Source of the DNA: Eledone cirrhosa
Taxonomy: Eukaryota; Mollusca; Cephalopoda; Octopoda; Eledonidae
Direction of reading: 5' to 3'
DNA: 64,000 nt
Assembly: GCA_964016885.1 (NCBI GenBank)
Contig: OZ024741.1
Span: 415,227,081 to 415,291,080, forward strand
Within the stretch, counting starts at the first letter, position 1; each line of letters starts with the position of its first letter. Under the pieces are notes generated by a model. It did not search any database, was not told the DNA's origin, and saw only the letters and a program-made list of their open reading frames with translations. Positions 13,201 to 26,865 of this stretch are shown piece by piece. A program made the translations under genes and the position numbers.

Positions 13201-16200
13201 TCTTTCTGTTCAAACCAGCTGTATCTGACCAGAATTCTCTCACTTCATTCTGTTCAAACCAGCTGTATCTGACCAGAATTCTCTCACCTCTTTCTGTTCA
13301 AACCAGCTGTATCTGCCCAGAATTCCCTCACTTCTTTCTGTTCAAACCAGCTGTATCTGCCCAGAAATCCCTCACCTCTTTCTGTTCAAACCAGCTGTAT
13401 CTGCCCAGAATTCTCTCACCTCATTCTGTTCAAACCAGCTGTATCTGCCCAGAATTCCCTCACCTCTTTCTTTTCAAACCAGCTGTATCTGACCAGAATT
13501 CTCTCACTTCTTTCTGTTAAAACCAGCTGTATCTGGCCAGAATTCTCTCACTTCTTTCTGTTCAAACCAGCTGTATCTGACCAGAATTCTCTCACCTCTT
13601 TCTGTTCAAACCAGCTGTATCTGCCCAGAATTCTCTCACCTCTTTCTATTCAAACCAGCTGTATCTGGCCAGAATTCTCTCACTTCTTTCTGTTTAAACC
13701 AGCTGTATCTGGCCAGAATTCTCTCACCTCTTTCTGTTCAAACCAGCCGTATCTGCCCAGAATTCCCTCACCTCATTCTGTTCAAACCATCTGTATCTGA
13801 CCAGAATTCCCTCTCCTCTTTCTGTTTAAACCATCTGTATCTGCCCAGAATTCTGTCACTTCTTTCTGTTCAAACCAGCTGTATCTGCCCAGAATTCCCT
13901 CACCTCTTTCTGTTTACACCTTCTGTATATGCCCAGAATTTTCTCACCTCTTTCTGTTCAAAGCAGCTGTATCTGCCCAGAATTCCCTCACTTCTTCCTG
14001 TTGAAACCAGCTGTATCTGCCCAGAATTCCCTCACCTCTTTCTGTTCAAACCAGCTGTATCTGGCCAGAATTCCCTCACCTCTTTCTGTTCAAATCATCT
14101 GTATCTGCCCAGAATTCTCTCACTTCTTTCTGTTCAAACCAGCGATATCTGCCCAGAATTCCCTCACCTCTTTCTGTTCAAACCAGCTGTATCTGACCAG
14201 AATTCTCTCACTTCATTCTGTTCAAACCAGCTGTATCTGACCAGAATTCTCTCACCTCTTTCTTTTCAAACCAGCTGTATCTGCCCAGAATTCTCTCACC
14301 TGTTTCTGTTCAAATCAGCTGCATCTGGTCAGAATTCTCTCACTTCTTTCTGTTTAAACCAGCTGTATCTGGTCAGAATTCTCTCACTTCTTTCTGTTCA
14401 AACCAGCTGTATCTGACCAGAATTCCCTCACCTCTTTCTGTTCAAAACAGCTGTTTCTGCCCAGAATTCCCTCACTTCTTTCTGTTCAAACCAGCTGTAT
14501 CTGCCCAGAATTCTCTCACCTGTTTATGTTCAAACCAGCTGTATCTGGTCAGAATTCTCTCACTTCTTTCTGTTAAAACCAGCTGTATCTGGCCAGAATT
14601 CTCTCAATTTATTTCTGTTCACACCAGCTGTATCTGACCAGAATTCCCTCACCTCTTTCTGTTCAAACCAGCTGTATCTGACCAGAATTCTCTCACTTCT
14701 TTCTGTTCAAACCAGCTGTATCTGCCCAGAATTCCCTCACCTCTTTCTGTTCAAACCAGCCGTATCTGCCCAGAATTCTCTTACCTCTTTCTGTTCAAAC
14801 CAGCTGTATCTGCCCAGAATTCCCTCACCTCTTTCTGTTCAAACCAGCTGTATCTGACCAGAATTCTCTCACCTGTTTCTGTTCAAACCAGCTTTATCTG
14901 GCCAGAATTTTCTCACTTCTTTCTGTTTAAACCAGCTGTATCTGACCAGCATTCCCTCACTTCTTTCTGTTCAAACCATCTGTATCTGACCAGAAGTCCC
15001 TCTCCTCTTTCTGTTTAAACCATCTGTATCTGCCCAGAATTCTGTCACTTCTTTCTGTTCAAACCAGCTGTATCTGACCAGAATTCTCTCACTTCATTCT
15101 GTTCAACCCAGCTGTATCTGACCAGAATTCTCTCACCTCTTTCTGTTCAAACCAGCTGTATCTGCCCAGAATTTCCTCACTTATTTCTGTTCAAACCAGC
15201 TGTATCTGCCCAGAAATCCCTCACCTCTTTCTGTTTAAACCAGCTGTATCTGGCCAGAATTCCCTCACTTCTTTCTGTTTAAACCTTCTGTATAGGCCCA
15301 CAATTTTCTCACCTCTTTCTGTTCAAACCAGCTGTATCTGACCAGAATTCTCTCACCTATTTCTGTTTAAACCAGCCATATCTGCCCAGAATTCCCTCAC
15401 CTCTTTCTGTTCAAACCAGCTGTATCTGACCAGAATTCTCTCACTTCTTTCTTTTCAAACCAGCTGTATCTGCCCAGAATTCTCTCACCTCTTTCTGTTC
15501 AAACCAGCTGTGTCTGCCCAGAATTCCCTCACCTCTTTTTGTTCAAACCAGCTGTATCTGACCAGCATTCCCTCACCTCTTTCTGTTCAAACCAGCTGTA
15601 TCTGGCCAGAATTCTCTTACCTCTTTCTGTTCAAACCAGCTGTATCTGCCCAGAATTCCCTCACTTCTTTCTGTTCAAACCAGCTGTATCTGCCCAGAGT
15701 TCCCTCACCTCTTTCTGTTCAAACCAGCTCTATTAGACCAGCATTCCCTCACCTCTTTCTGTTCAAACCAGCTGTATCTGGCCAGAATTCCCTCACCTCT
15801 TTCTGTTTAAACCAGCTGTATCTGGCCAGAATTCTCTCACTTGTTTCTGTTCAAACCAGCTGTATCTGGTCAGAATTCTCTCACTTATTTCCGTTTAAAC
15901 CAGCTGTATCTGGCCAGATTTCTCTCACTTCTTTTTATTCAAACCAGCTGTATATGACCAGAATTCTCTCACTTCTTTCTGTTCAAACCAGCTGTATCTG
16001 CCCAGAATTCCTTCTCCTCTTTCTGTTCAAACCAGCTGTATCTGACCAGAATTCCCTCTCCTCTTTCTGTTTAAACCATCTGTATCTGCCCAGAATTCTG
16101 TCACTTCTTTCTGTTCAAACCAGCTGTATCTGCCCAGAATTCCCTCACCGCTTTCTGTTCAAACCAGCTGTATCTGCCCAGAATTCCCTCACCTCTTTCT

Positions 16201-17250
16201 GTTTAAACCTTCTGTATATGCCCAGAATGTTCTCACCTCTTTCTGTTCAAAGCAGCTGTATCTGCCCAGAATTCCCTCACTTCTTTCTGTTCAAACCAGC
16301 TGTATCTGACCAGAATTCCCTCACCTCTTTCTGTTTACACCTTCTGTATATGCCCAGAATTTTCTCACCTCTTTCTGTTCAAAGCAGCTGTATCTGCCCA
16401 GAATTCCCTCACTTCTTTCTGTTCAAACCAGCTGTATCTGCCCAGAATTCCCTCACCTCTTTCTGTTCAAACCAGCTGTATCTGACCAGAATTCTCTCAC
16501 CTGTTTCTTTTAAAACCAGCTTTATCTGGCCAGAATTTTCTCACTTCTTTCTGTTCAAACCAGCTGTGTCTGACCAGAATTCTCTCACTTCTTTCTGTTC
16601 AAACCATCTGTATCTGACCAGAAGTCCCTCTCCTCTTTCTGTTTAAACCATCTGTATCTGCCCAGAATTCTGTCACTTCTTTCTGTTCAAACCAGCTGTA
16701 TCTGACCAGAATTCTCTCACTTCATTCTGTTCAACCCAGCTGTATCTGACCAGAATTCTCTCACCTCTTTCTGTTCAAACCAGCTGTATCTGCCCAGAAT
16801 TTCCTCACTTATTTCTGTTCAAACCAGCTGTATCTGCCCAGAAATCCCTCACCTCTTTCTGTTTAAACCAGCTGTATCTGGCCAGAATTCCCTCACTTCT
16901 TTCTGTTTAAACCTTCTGTATATGCCAACAATTTTCTCACCTCTTTCTGTTCAAACCAGCTGTATCTGACCAGAATTCTCTCACCTATTTCTGTTTAAAC
17001 CAGCCATATCTGCCCAGAATTCCCTCACCTCTTTCTGTTCAAACCAGCTGTATCTGACCAGAATTCTCTCACTTCTTTCTTTTCAAACCAGCTGTATCTG
17101 CCCAGAATTCTCTCACCTCTTTCTGTTCAAACCAGCTGTGTCTGCCCAGAATTCCCTCACCTCTTTTTGTTCAAACCAGCTGTATCTGACCAGCATTCCC
17201 TCACCTCTTTCTGTTCAAACCAGCTGTATCTGGCCAGAATTCTCTTACCT
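1300..17250. repeat. Large duplication in the 44-bp array, offset 9,023 bp
   Basis: The order of monomer variants from about 1300 to 8310 recurs from about 10325 to 17250. The offset is 9,023 bp at several anchors (1777/10800, 4906/13929, 6487/15510), rises to 9,067-9,287 bp between 2265 and 2969, and falls to 8,935 bp after 7600. All the shifts are multiples of 44, so they reflect gain or loss of whole monomers after duplication. Within it, 6487 recurs at 8203 (1,716 bp, 39 units), a shorter tandem duplication. Confidence 0.85.
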
Positions 17251-20200
17251 TTTTCTGTTCAAACCAGCTGTGTCTGACCAGAATTCTCTCACTTCTTTCT
17301 GTTCAAACCAGCTGTATCTGCCCAGAAATCCCTCACCTCTTTCTGTTCAAACCAGCTGTATCTGCCCAGAATTCTCTCACCTCATTCTGTTCAAACCAGC
17401 TGTATCTGTCCAGAATTCCCTCACCTCTTTCTGTTCAAACCAGCCGTATCTGCCCAGAATTCCCTCACCTCTTTCTGTTCAAACCAGCTGCATCTGCCCA
17501 GAATTCCCTCACTTCTTTCTTTTCAAACCAGCTGTATCTGCCCAGAATTCGCTCACCTCTTTCTGTTCAAACCAACTGAATCTGACCAGAATTCTCTTAC
17601 CTCTTTCTGTTCAAACCAGCTGTATCTGACCAGAATTCCCTCACCTCTTTCTGTTCAAACCAGCTGTATCTGACCAGAATTCTCTCACCACTTTCTGTTT
17701 AAACCAGCTGTATCTGACCAGAATTCTCTCACCTGTTTCTGTTCACACCAGCTGTATCTGGCCAGAATTTTCTCACTTCTTTCTGTTCAAACCAGCTGTA
17801 TCTGACCAGAATTCCCTCATCTCTTTCTGTTCAAACCAGCTGTATCTGACCAGAATTCTCTCACTTCTTTCTGTTCAAACCAACTGTATCTGCCCAGAAT
17901 TCCCTCACCTCTTTCTGTTCAAACCAGCTGTATCTGCCCAGAATTCCCCCACTTCTTTCTGTTCAAACCAGCTGTATCTGCCCAGAATTCCCTCACCTCT
18001 TTCTGTTTAAACCAGCTGTATCTGACCAGCATTCCCTCACCTCTTTCTGTTTAAACCAGCTGTATCTGCCCAGAATTCTCTCACCTCTTTCTTTACAAAC
18101 CAGCTGTATCTGTCCAGAATTCCCTCACCTATTTCTGTTCAAACCAGCCGTATCTGCCCAGAATTCCCTCACCTCTTTCTGTTCAAACCAGCTGCATCTG
18201 CCCAGCATTCCCTCACTTCTTTCTTTTCAAACCAGCTGTATCTGCCCAGTATTCGCTCACCTCTTTCTGTTCAAACCAACTGAATCTGACCAGAATTCTC
18301 TTACCTCTTTCTGTTCAAACCAGCTGTATCTGCCCAGAATTCCCTCACCTCTTTCTGTTCAAACCAGCTGTATCTGACCAGAATTCTCTCACCACTTTCT
18401 GTTTAAACCAGCTGTATCTGACCAGAATTCTCTCACCTGTTTCTGTTCAAACCAGCTGTATCTGGCCAGAATTTTCTCACTTCTTTCTGTTCAAACCAGC
18501 TGTATCTGACCAGAATTCCCTCACCTCTTTCTGTTCAAACCAGCTGTGTCTGACCAGAATTCTCTCACTTCTTTCTGTTCAAACCAGCTGTATCTGCCCA
18601 GAATTCCCTCACTTCTTTCTGTTCAAACCAGCTCTATCTGACCAGCATTCCCTCACCTCTTTCTGTTCAAACCAGCTGTATCTGACCAGAATTCTCTTAC
18701 CTGTTTCTGTTCAAGCCAGCTGTATCTACCCAGAATTCCCTCACCTCTTTCTGTTCAAACCAGCTGTATCTGGCCAGAATTCCCTCACCTCTTTCTGTTC
18801 AAATCATCTGTATCTGCCCAGAATTCTCTCACTTCTTTCTGTTCAAACCAGCCATATCTGCCCAGAATTCCCTCACCTCTTTCTGTTCAAACCAGCTGTA
18901 TCTGACCAGAATTCTCTCACTTCATTCTGTTCAAACCAGCTGTATCTGACCAGAATTCTCTCACTTCTTTCTGTTCAAGCCAGCTGTATCTACCCAGAAT
19001 TCCCTCACCTGTTTATGTTCAAACCAGCTGTATCTCGCCAGAATTCCCTCACCTCTTTCTGTTCAAACCAGCTGTATCTGCCCAGAATTCTCTCACTTCT
19101 TTCTGTTCAAACCAGCTGTATCTGACCAGAATTCTCTCACCTCTTTCTGTTCAAACCAGCTGTATCTGCCCAGAATTCCCTCACTTCTTTCTGTTTAAAC
19201 CAGCTGTATCTGACCAGAATTCTCTTACCTCTTTCTGTTCAAACCAGCTGTATCTACCCAGAATTCCCTCACCTCTTTCTGTTCAAACCAGCTGTATCTG
19301 GCCAGAATTCCCTCACCTCTTTCTGTTCAAACCAGCTGTATCTGCCCAGAATTCCCTCACTTATTTCCGTTTAAACCAGCTGTATCTGGCCAGATTTCTC
19401 TCACTTCTTTTTATTCAAACCAGCTGTATATGACCAGAATTCTCTCACTTCTTTCTGTTCAAACCAGCTGTATCTGCCCAGAATTCCCTCACCTCTTTCT
19501 GTTCAAACCAGCTGTAATATGGCCAGAATTCCCTCACCTCTTTCTGTTTAAACCATCTGTATCTGGCCAGAATTCTCTCACTTGTTTCTGTTCAAATCAG
19601 CTGTATCTGCCCAGAATTCTCTCACCTGTTTCTGTTCAAACCAGCTGTATCTGGTCAGAATTCTGTCACTTCTTTCTGTTTAAACCAGCTGTATCTGGCC
19701 AGAATTCTCTCACTTTTTTCTGTTCAAACCAGCTGTATCTGACCAGAATTCTCTCTCCTTATTCTGTTTAAACCATCTGTATCTGCCCAGAATTTTCTCA
19801 CTTCTTTCTGTTCAAACCAGCTGTATCTGACCAGAATTCCCTCACCTCTTTCTGTTCAAACCAGCTGTATCTGCCCAGAATTCTCTCACCTCTTTCTGTT
19901 TAAACCAGCTGTATCTGCCCAGAATTCTCTCACCTCTTTCTGTTCAAACCAGCTGTATCTGCCCAGAATTCCCTCACCTCTTTCTGTTCAAACCAGCTGT
20001 ATCCACCCAGAATTCCCTCACTTCTTTCTGTTCAAACCAGCTGTATCTGACCAGAATTCCCTCATCTCTTTCTGTTCAAACCAGCTGTATCTGACCAGAA
20101 TTCTCTCACTTCTTTCTGTTCAAACCAACTGTATCTGCCCAGAATTCCCTCACCTCTTTCTGTTCAAACCAGCTGTATCTGCCCAGAATTCCCCCACTTC

Positions 20201-23200
20201 TTTCTGTTCAAACCAGCTGTATCTGCCCAGAATTCCCTCACCTCTTTCTGTTCAAACCAGCTGTATCTGACCAGCATTCCCTCACCTCTTTCTGTTTAAA
20301 CCAGCTGTATCTGCCCAGAATTCTCTCACCTCTTTCTTTACAAACCAGCTGTATCTGTCCAGAATTCCCTCACCTCTTTCTGTTCAAACCAGCCGTATCT
20401 GCCCAGAATTCCCTCACCTCTTTCTGTTCAAACCAGCTGTATCTGACCAGAATTCTCTCTCCTTATTCTGTTGAAACCAGTTGTATCTGCCCAGAATTCT
20501 CTCACTTCTTTCTGTTCAAACCAGCTGTATCTGCCCAGAATCCTCTCACCTCTTTCTGTTCAAACCAGCTGTATCTGGTCAGAATTCTGTCACTTCTTTC
20601 TGTTTAAACCAGCTGTATCTGCCCAGAATTTTCTCACCTGTTTCTGTTCAAACCAGCTGTATCTGGTCAGAATTCTGTCACTTCTTTCTGTTTAAACCAG
20701 CTGTATCTGGCCAGAATTCTCTCACTTTTTTCTGTTCAAACCAGCTGTATCTGACCAGAATTCTCTCTCCTTATTCTGTTTAAACCATCTGTATCTGCCC
20801 AGAATTTTCTCACTTCTTTCTGTTCAAACCAGCTGTATCTGACCAGAATTCCCTCACCTCTTTCTGTTCAAACCAGCTGTATCTGCCCAGAATTCTCTCA
20901 CCTCTTTCTGTTTAAACCAGCTGTATCTGCCCAGAATTCTCTCACCTCTTTCTGTTCAAACCAGCTGTATCTGCCCAGAATTTCCTCACTTATTTCTGTT
21001 CAAACCAGCTGTATCTGCCCAGAAATCCCTCACCTCTTTCTGTTTAAACCAGCTGTATCTGGCCAGAATTCCCTCACTTCTTTCTGTTTAAACCTTCTGT
21101 ATATGCCCACAATTTTCTCACCTCTTTCTGTTCAAACCAGCTGTATCTGACCAGAATTCTCTCACCTATTTCTGTTTAAACCAGCCATATCTGCCCAGAA
21201 TTCCCTCACCTCTTTCTGTTCAAACCAGCTGTATCTGACCAGAATTCTCTCACTTCTTTCTTTTCAAACCAGCTGTATCTGCCCAGAATTCTCTCACCTC
21301 TTTCTGTTCAAACCAGCTGTGTCTGCCCAGAATTCCCTCACCTCTTTTTGTTCAAACCAGCTGTATCTGACCAGCATTCCCTCACCTCTTTCTGTTCAAA
21401 CCAGCTGTATCTGGCCAGAATTCTCTTACCTCTTTCTGTTCAAACCAGCTGTATCTGCCCAGAATTCCCTCACTTCTTTCTGTTCAAACCAGCTGTATCT
21501 GCCCAGAGTTCCCTCACCTCTTTCTGTTCAAACCAGCTCTATTAGACCAGCATTCCCTCACCTCTTTCTGTTCAAACCAGCTGTATCTGGCCAGAATTCC
21601 CTCACCTCTTTCTGTTTAAACCAGCTGTATCTGGCCAGAATTCTCTCACTTGTTTCTGTTCAAACCAGCTGTATCTGGTCAGAATTCTCTCACTTATTTC
21701 CGTTTAAACCAGCTGTATCTGGCCAGATTTCTCTCACTTCTTTTTATTCAAACCAGCTGTATATGACCAGAATTCTCTCACTTCTTTCTGTTCAAACCAG
21801 CTGTATCTGCCCAGAATTCCTTCTCCTCTTTCTGTTCAAACCAGCTGTATCTGACCAGAATTCCCTCTCCTCTTTCTGTTTAAACCATCTGTATCTGCCC
21901 AGAATTCTGTCACTTCTTTCTGTTCAAACCAGCTGTATCTGCCCAGAATTCCCTCACCGCTTTCTGTTCAAACCAGCTGTATCTGCCCAGAATTCCCTCA
22001 CCTCTTTCTGTTTAAACCTTCTGTATATGCCCAGAATGTTCTCACCTCTTTCTGTTCAAAGCAGCTGTATCTGCCCAGAATTCCCTCACTTCTTTCTGTT
22101 CAAACCAGCTGTATCTGACCAGAATTCCCTCACCTCTTTCTGTTTACACCTTCTGTATATGCCCAGAATTTTCTCACCTCTTTCTGTTCAAAGCAGCTGT
22201 ATCTGCCCAGAATTCCCTCACTTCTTTCTGTTCAAACCAGCTGTATCTGCCCAGAATTCCCTCACCTCTTTCTGTTCAAACCAGCTGTATCTGGCCAGAA
22301 TTCCCTCACCTCTTTCTGTTCAAACCAGCTGTATCTGCCCAGAATTCCCTCACCTCTTTCTGTTCAAACCAGCTGTATCTGACCAGAATTCTCTCACCTG
22401 TTTCTTTTAAAACCAGCTTTATCTGGCCAGAATTTTCTCACTTCTTTCTGTTCAAACCAGCTGTGTCTGACCAGAATTCTCTCACTTCTTTCTGTTCAAA
22501 CCATCTGTATCTGACCAGAAGTCCCTCTCCTCTTTCTGTTTAAACCATCTGTATCTGCCCAGAATTCTGTCACTTCTTTCTGTTCAAACCAGCTGTATCT
22601 GACCAGAATTCTCTCACTTCATTCTGTTCAACCCAGCTGTATCTGACCAGAATTCTCTCACCTCTTTCTGTTCAAACCAGCTGTATCTGCCCAGAATTTC
22701 CTCACTTATTTCTGTTCAAACCAGCTGTATCTGCCCAGAAATCCCTCACCTCTTTCTGTTTAAACCAGCTGTATCTGGCCAGAATTCCCTCACTTCTTTC
22801 TGTTTAAACCTTCTGTATATGCCAACAATTTTCTCACCTCTTTCTGTTCAAACCAGCTGTATCTGACCAGAATTCTCTCACCTATTTCTGTTTAAACCAG
22901 CCATATCTGCCCAGAATTCCCTCACCTCTTTCTGTTCAAACCAGCTGTATCTGACCAGAATTCTCTCACTTCTTTCTTTTCAAACCAGCTGTATCTGCCC
23001 AGAATTCTCTCACCTCTTTCTGTTCAAACCAGCTGTGTCTGCCCAGAATTCCCTCACCTCTTTTTGTTCAAACCAGCTGTATCTGACCAGCATTCCCTCA
23101 CCTCTTTCTGTTCAAACCAGCTGTATCTGGCCAGAATTCTCTTACCTTTTTCTGTTCAAACCAGCTGTGTCTGACCAGAATTCTCTCACTTCTTTCTGTT

Positions 23201-26200
23201 CAAACCAGCTGTATCTGCCCAGAAATCCCTCACCTCTTTCTGTTCAAACCAGCTGTATCTGCCCAGAATTCTCTCACCTCATTCTGTTCAAACCAGCTGT
23301 ATCTGTCCAGAATTCCCTCACCTCTTTCTGTTCAAACCAGCCGTATCTGCCCAGAATTCCCTCACCTCTTTCTGTTCAAACCAGCTGCATCTGCCCAGAA
23401 TTCCCTCACTTCTTTCTTTTCAAACCAGCTGTATCTGCCCAGAATTCGCTCACCTCTTTCTGTTCAAACCAACTGAATCTGACCAGAATTCTCTTACCTC
23501 TTTCTGTTCAAACCAGCTGTATCTGACCAGAATTCCCTCACCTCTTTCTGTTCAAACCAGCTGTATCTGACCAGAATTCTCTCACCACTTTCTGTTTAAA
23601 CCAGCTGTATCTGACCAGAATTCTCTCACCTGTTTCTGTTCACACCAGCTGTATCTGGCCAGAATTTTCTCACTTCTTTCTGTTCAAACCAGCTGTATCT
23701 GACCAGAATTCCCTCATCTCTTTCTGTTCAAACCAGCTGTATCTGACCAGAATTCTCTCACTTCTTTCTGTTCAAACCAACTGTATCTGCCCAGAATTCC
23801 CTCACCTCTTTCTGTTCAAACCAGCTGTATCTGCCCAGAATTCCCCCACTTCTTTCTGTTCAAACCAGCTGTATCTGCCCAGAATTCCCTCACCTCTTTC
23901 TGTTTAAACCAGCTGTATCTGACCAGCATTCCCTCACCTCTTTCTGTTTAAACCAGCTGTATCTGCCCAGAATTCTCTCACCTCTTTCTTTACAAACCAG
24001 CTGTATCTGTCCAGAATTCCCTCACCTATTTCTGTTCAAACCAGCCGTATCTGCCCAGAATTCCCTCACCTCTTTCTGTTCAAACCAGCTGCATCTGCCC
24101 AGCATTCCCTCACTTCTTTCTTTTCAAACCAGCTGTATCTGCCCAGTATTCGCTCACCTCTTTCTGTTCAAACCAACTGAATCTGACCAGAATTCTCTTA
24201 CCTCTTTCTGTTCAAACCAGCTGTATCTGCCCAGAATTCCCTCACCTCTTTCTGTTCAAACCAGCTGTATCTGACCAGAATTCTCTCACCACTTTCTGTT
24301 TAAACCAGCTGTATCTGACCAGAATTCTCTCACCTGTTTCTGTTCAAACCAGCTGTATCTGGCCAGAATTTTCTCACTTCTTTCTGTTCAAACCAGCTGT
24401 ATCTGACCAGAATTCCCTCACCTCTTTCTGTTCAAACCAGCTGTGTCTGACCAGAATTCTCTCACTTCTTTCTGTTCAAACCAGCTGTATCTGCCCAGAA
24501 TTCCCTCACTTCTTTCTGTTCAAACCAGCTCTATCTGACCAGCATTCCCTCACCTCTTTCTGTTCAAACCAGCTGTATCTGACCAGAATTCTCTTACCTG
24601 TTTCTGTTCAAGCCAGCTGTATCTACCCAGAATTCCCTCACCTCTTTCTGTTCAAACCAGCTGTATCTGGCCAGAATTCCCTCACCTCTTTCTGTTCAAA
24701 TCATCTGTATCTGCCCAGAATTCTCTCACTTCTTTCTGTTCAAACCAGCCATATCTGCCCAGAATTCCCTCACCTCTTTCTGTTCAAACCAGCTGTATCT
24801 GACCAGAATTCTCTCACTTCATTCTGTTCAAACCAGCTGTATCTGACCAGAATTCTCTCACTTCTTTCTGTTCAAGCCAGCTGTATCTACCCAGAATTCC
24901 CTCACCTGTTTATGTTCAAACCAGCTGTATCTCGCCAGAATTCCCTCACCTCTTTCTGTTCAAACCAGCTGTATCTGCCCAGAATTCTCTCACTTCTTTC
25001 TGTTCAAACCAGCTGTATCTGACCAGAATTCTCTCACCTCTTTCTGTTCAAACCAGCTGTATCTGCCCAGAATTCCCTCACTTCTTTCTGTTTAAACCAG
25101 CTGTATCTGACCAGAATTCTCTTACCTCTTTCTGTTCAAACCAGCTGTATCTACCCAGAATTCCCTCACCTCTTTCTGTTCAAACCAGCTGTATCTGGCC
25201 AGAATTCCCTCACCTCTTTCTGTTCAAACCAGCTGTATCTGCCCAGAATTCCCTCACTTATTTCCGTTTAAACCAGCTGTATCTGGCCAGATTTCTCTCA
25301 CTTCTTTTTATTCAAACCAGCTGTATATGACCAGAATTCTCTCACTTCTTTCTGTTCAAACCAGCTGTATCTGCCCAGAATTCCCTCACCTCTTTCTGTT
25401 CAAACCAGCTGTAATATGGCCAGAATTCCCTCACCTCTTTCTGTTTAAACCATCTGTATCTGGCCAGAATTCTCTCACTTGTTTCTGTTCAAATCAGCTG
25501 TATCTGCCCAGAATTCTCTCACCTGTTTCTGTTCAAACCAGCTGTATCTGGTCAGAATTCTGTCACTTCTTTCTGTTTAAACCAGCTGTATCTGGCCAGA
25601 ATTCTCTCACTTTTTTCTGTTCAAACCAGCTGTATCTGACCAGAATTCTCTCTCCTTATTCTGTTTAAACCATCTGTATCTGCCCAGAATTTTCTCACTT
25701 CTTTCTGTTCAAACCAGCTGTATCTGACCAGAATTCCCTCACCTCTTTCTGTTCAAACCAGCTGTATCTGCCCAGAATTCTCTCACCTCTTTCTGTTTAA
25801 ACCAGCTGTATCTGCCCAGAATTCTCTCACCTCTTTCTGTTCAAACCAGCTGTATCTGCCCAGAATTCCCTCACCTCTTTCTGTTCAAACCAGCTGTATC
25901 CACCCAGAATTCCCTCACTTCTTTCTGTTCAAACCAGCTGTATCTGACCAGAATTCCCTCATCTCTTTCTGTTCAAACCAGCTGTATCTGACCAGAATTC
26001 TCTCACTTCTTTCTGTTCAAACCAACTGTATCTGCCCAGAATTCCCTCACCTCTTTCTGTTCAAACCAGCTGTATCTGCCCAGAATTCCCCCACTTCTTT
26101 CTGTTCAAACCAGCTGTATCTGCCCAGAATTCCCTCACCTCTTTCTGTTCAAACCAGCTGTATCTGACCAGCATTCCCTCACCTCTTTCTGTTTAAACCA

Positions 26201-26865
26201 GCTGTATCTGCCCAGAATTCTCTCACCTCTTTCTTTACAAACCAGCTGTATCTGTCCAGAATTCCCTCACCTCTTTCTGTTCAAACCAGCCGTATCTGCC
26301 CAGAATTCCCTCACCTCTTTCTGTTCAAACCAGCTGTATCTGACCAGAATTCTCTCTCCTTATTCTGTTGAAACCAGTTGTATCTGCCCAGAATTCTCTC
26401 ACTTCTTTCTGTTCAAACCAGCTGTATCTGCCCAGAATCCTCTCACCTCTTTCTGTTCAAACCAGCTGTATCTGGTCAGAATTCTGTCACTTCTTTCTGT
26501 TTAAACCAGCTGTATCTGCCCAGAATTTTCTCACCTGTTTCTGTTCAAACCAGCTGTATCTGGTCAGAATTCTGTCACTTCTTTCTGTTTAAACCAGCTG
26601 TATCTGGCCAGAATTCTCTCACTTTTTTCTGTTCAAACCAGCTGTATCTGACCAGAATTCTCTCTCCTTATTCTGTTTAAACCATCTGTATCTGCCCAGA
26701 ATTTTCTCACTTCTTTCTGTTCAAACCAGCTGTATCTGACCAGAATTCCCTCACCTCTTTCTGTTCAAACCAGCTGTATCTGCCCAGAATTCTCTCACCT
26801 CTTTCTGTTTAAACCAGCTGTATCTGCCCAGAATTCTCTCACCTCTTTCTGTTCAAACCAGCTGT
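15130..26865. repeat. Abutting tandem duplication of about 5.8-5.9 kb
   Basis: About 15130-20965 is followed immediately by its copy at about 20940-26865. The offset is 5,809 bp at the left and 5,897 bp from about 16500 onward; the 88-bp step equals two extra monomers near 22255-22340 in the second copy. Anchors are 16501/22398, 16921/22818, 17138/23035, 19430/25327 and 20471/26368. A one-base insertion (GTAATATGG) at 19514 recurs at 25411. Confidence 0.9.
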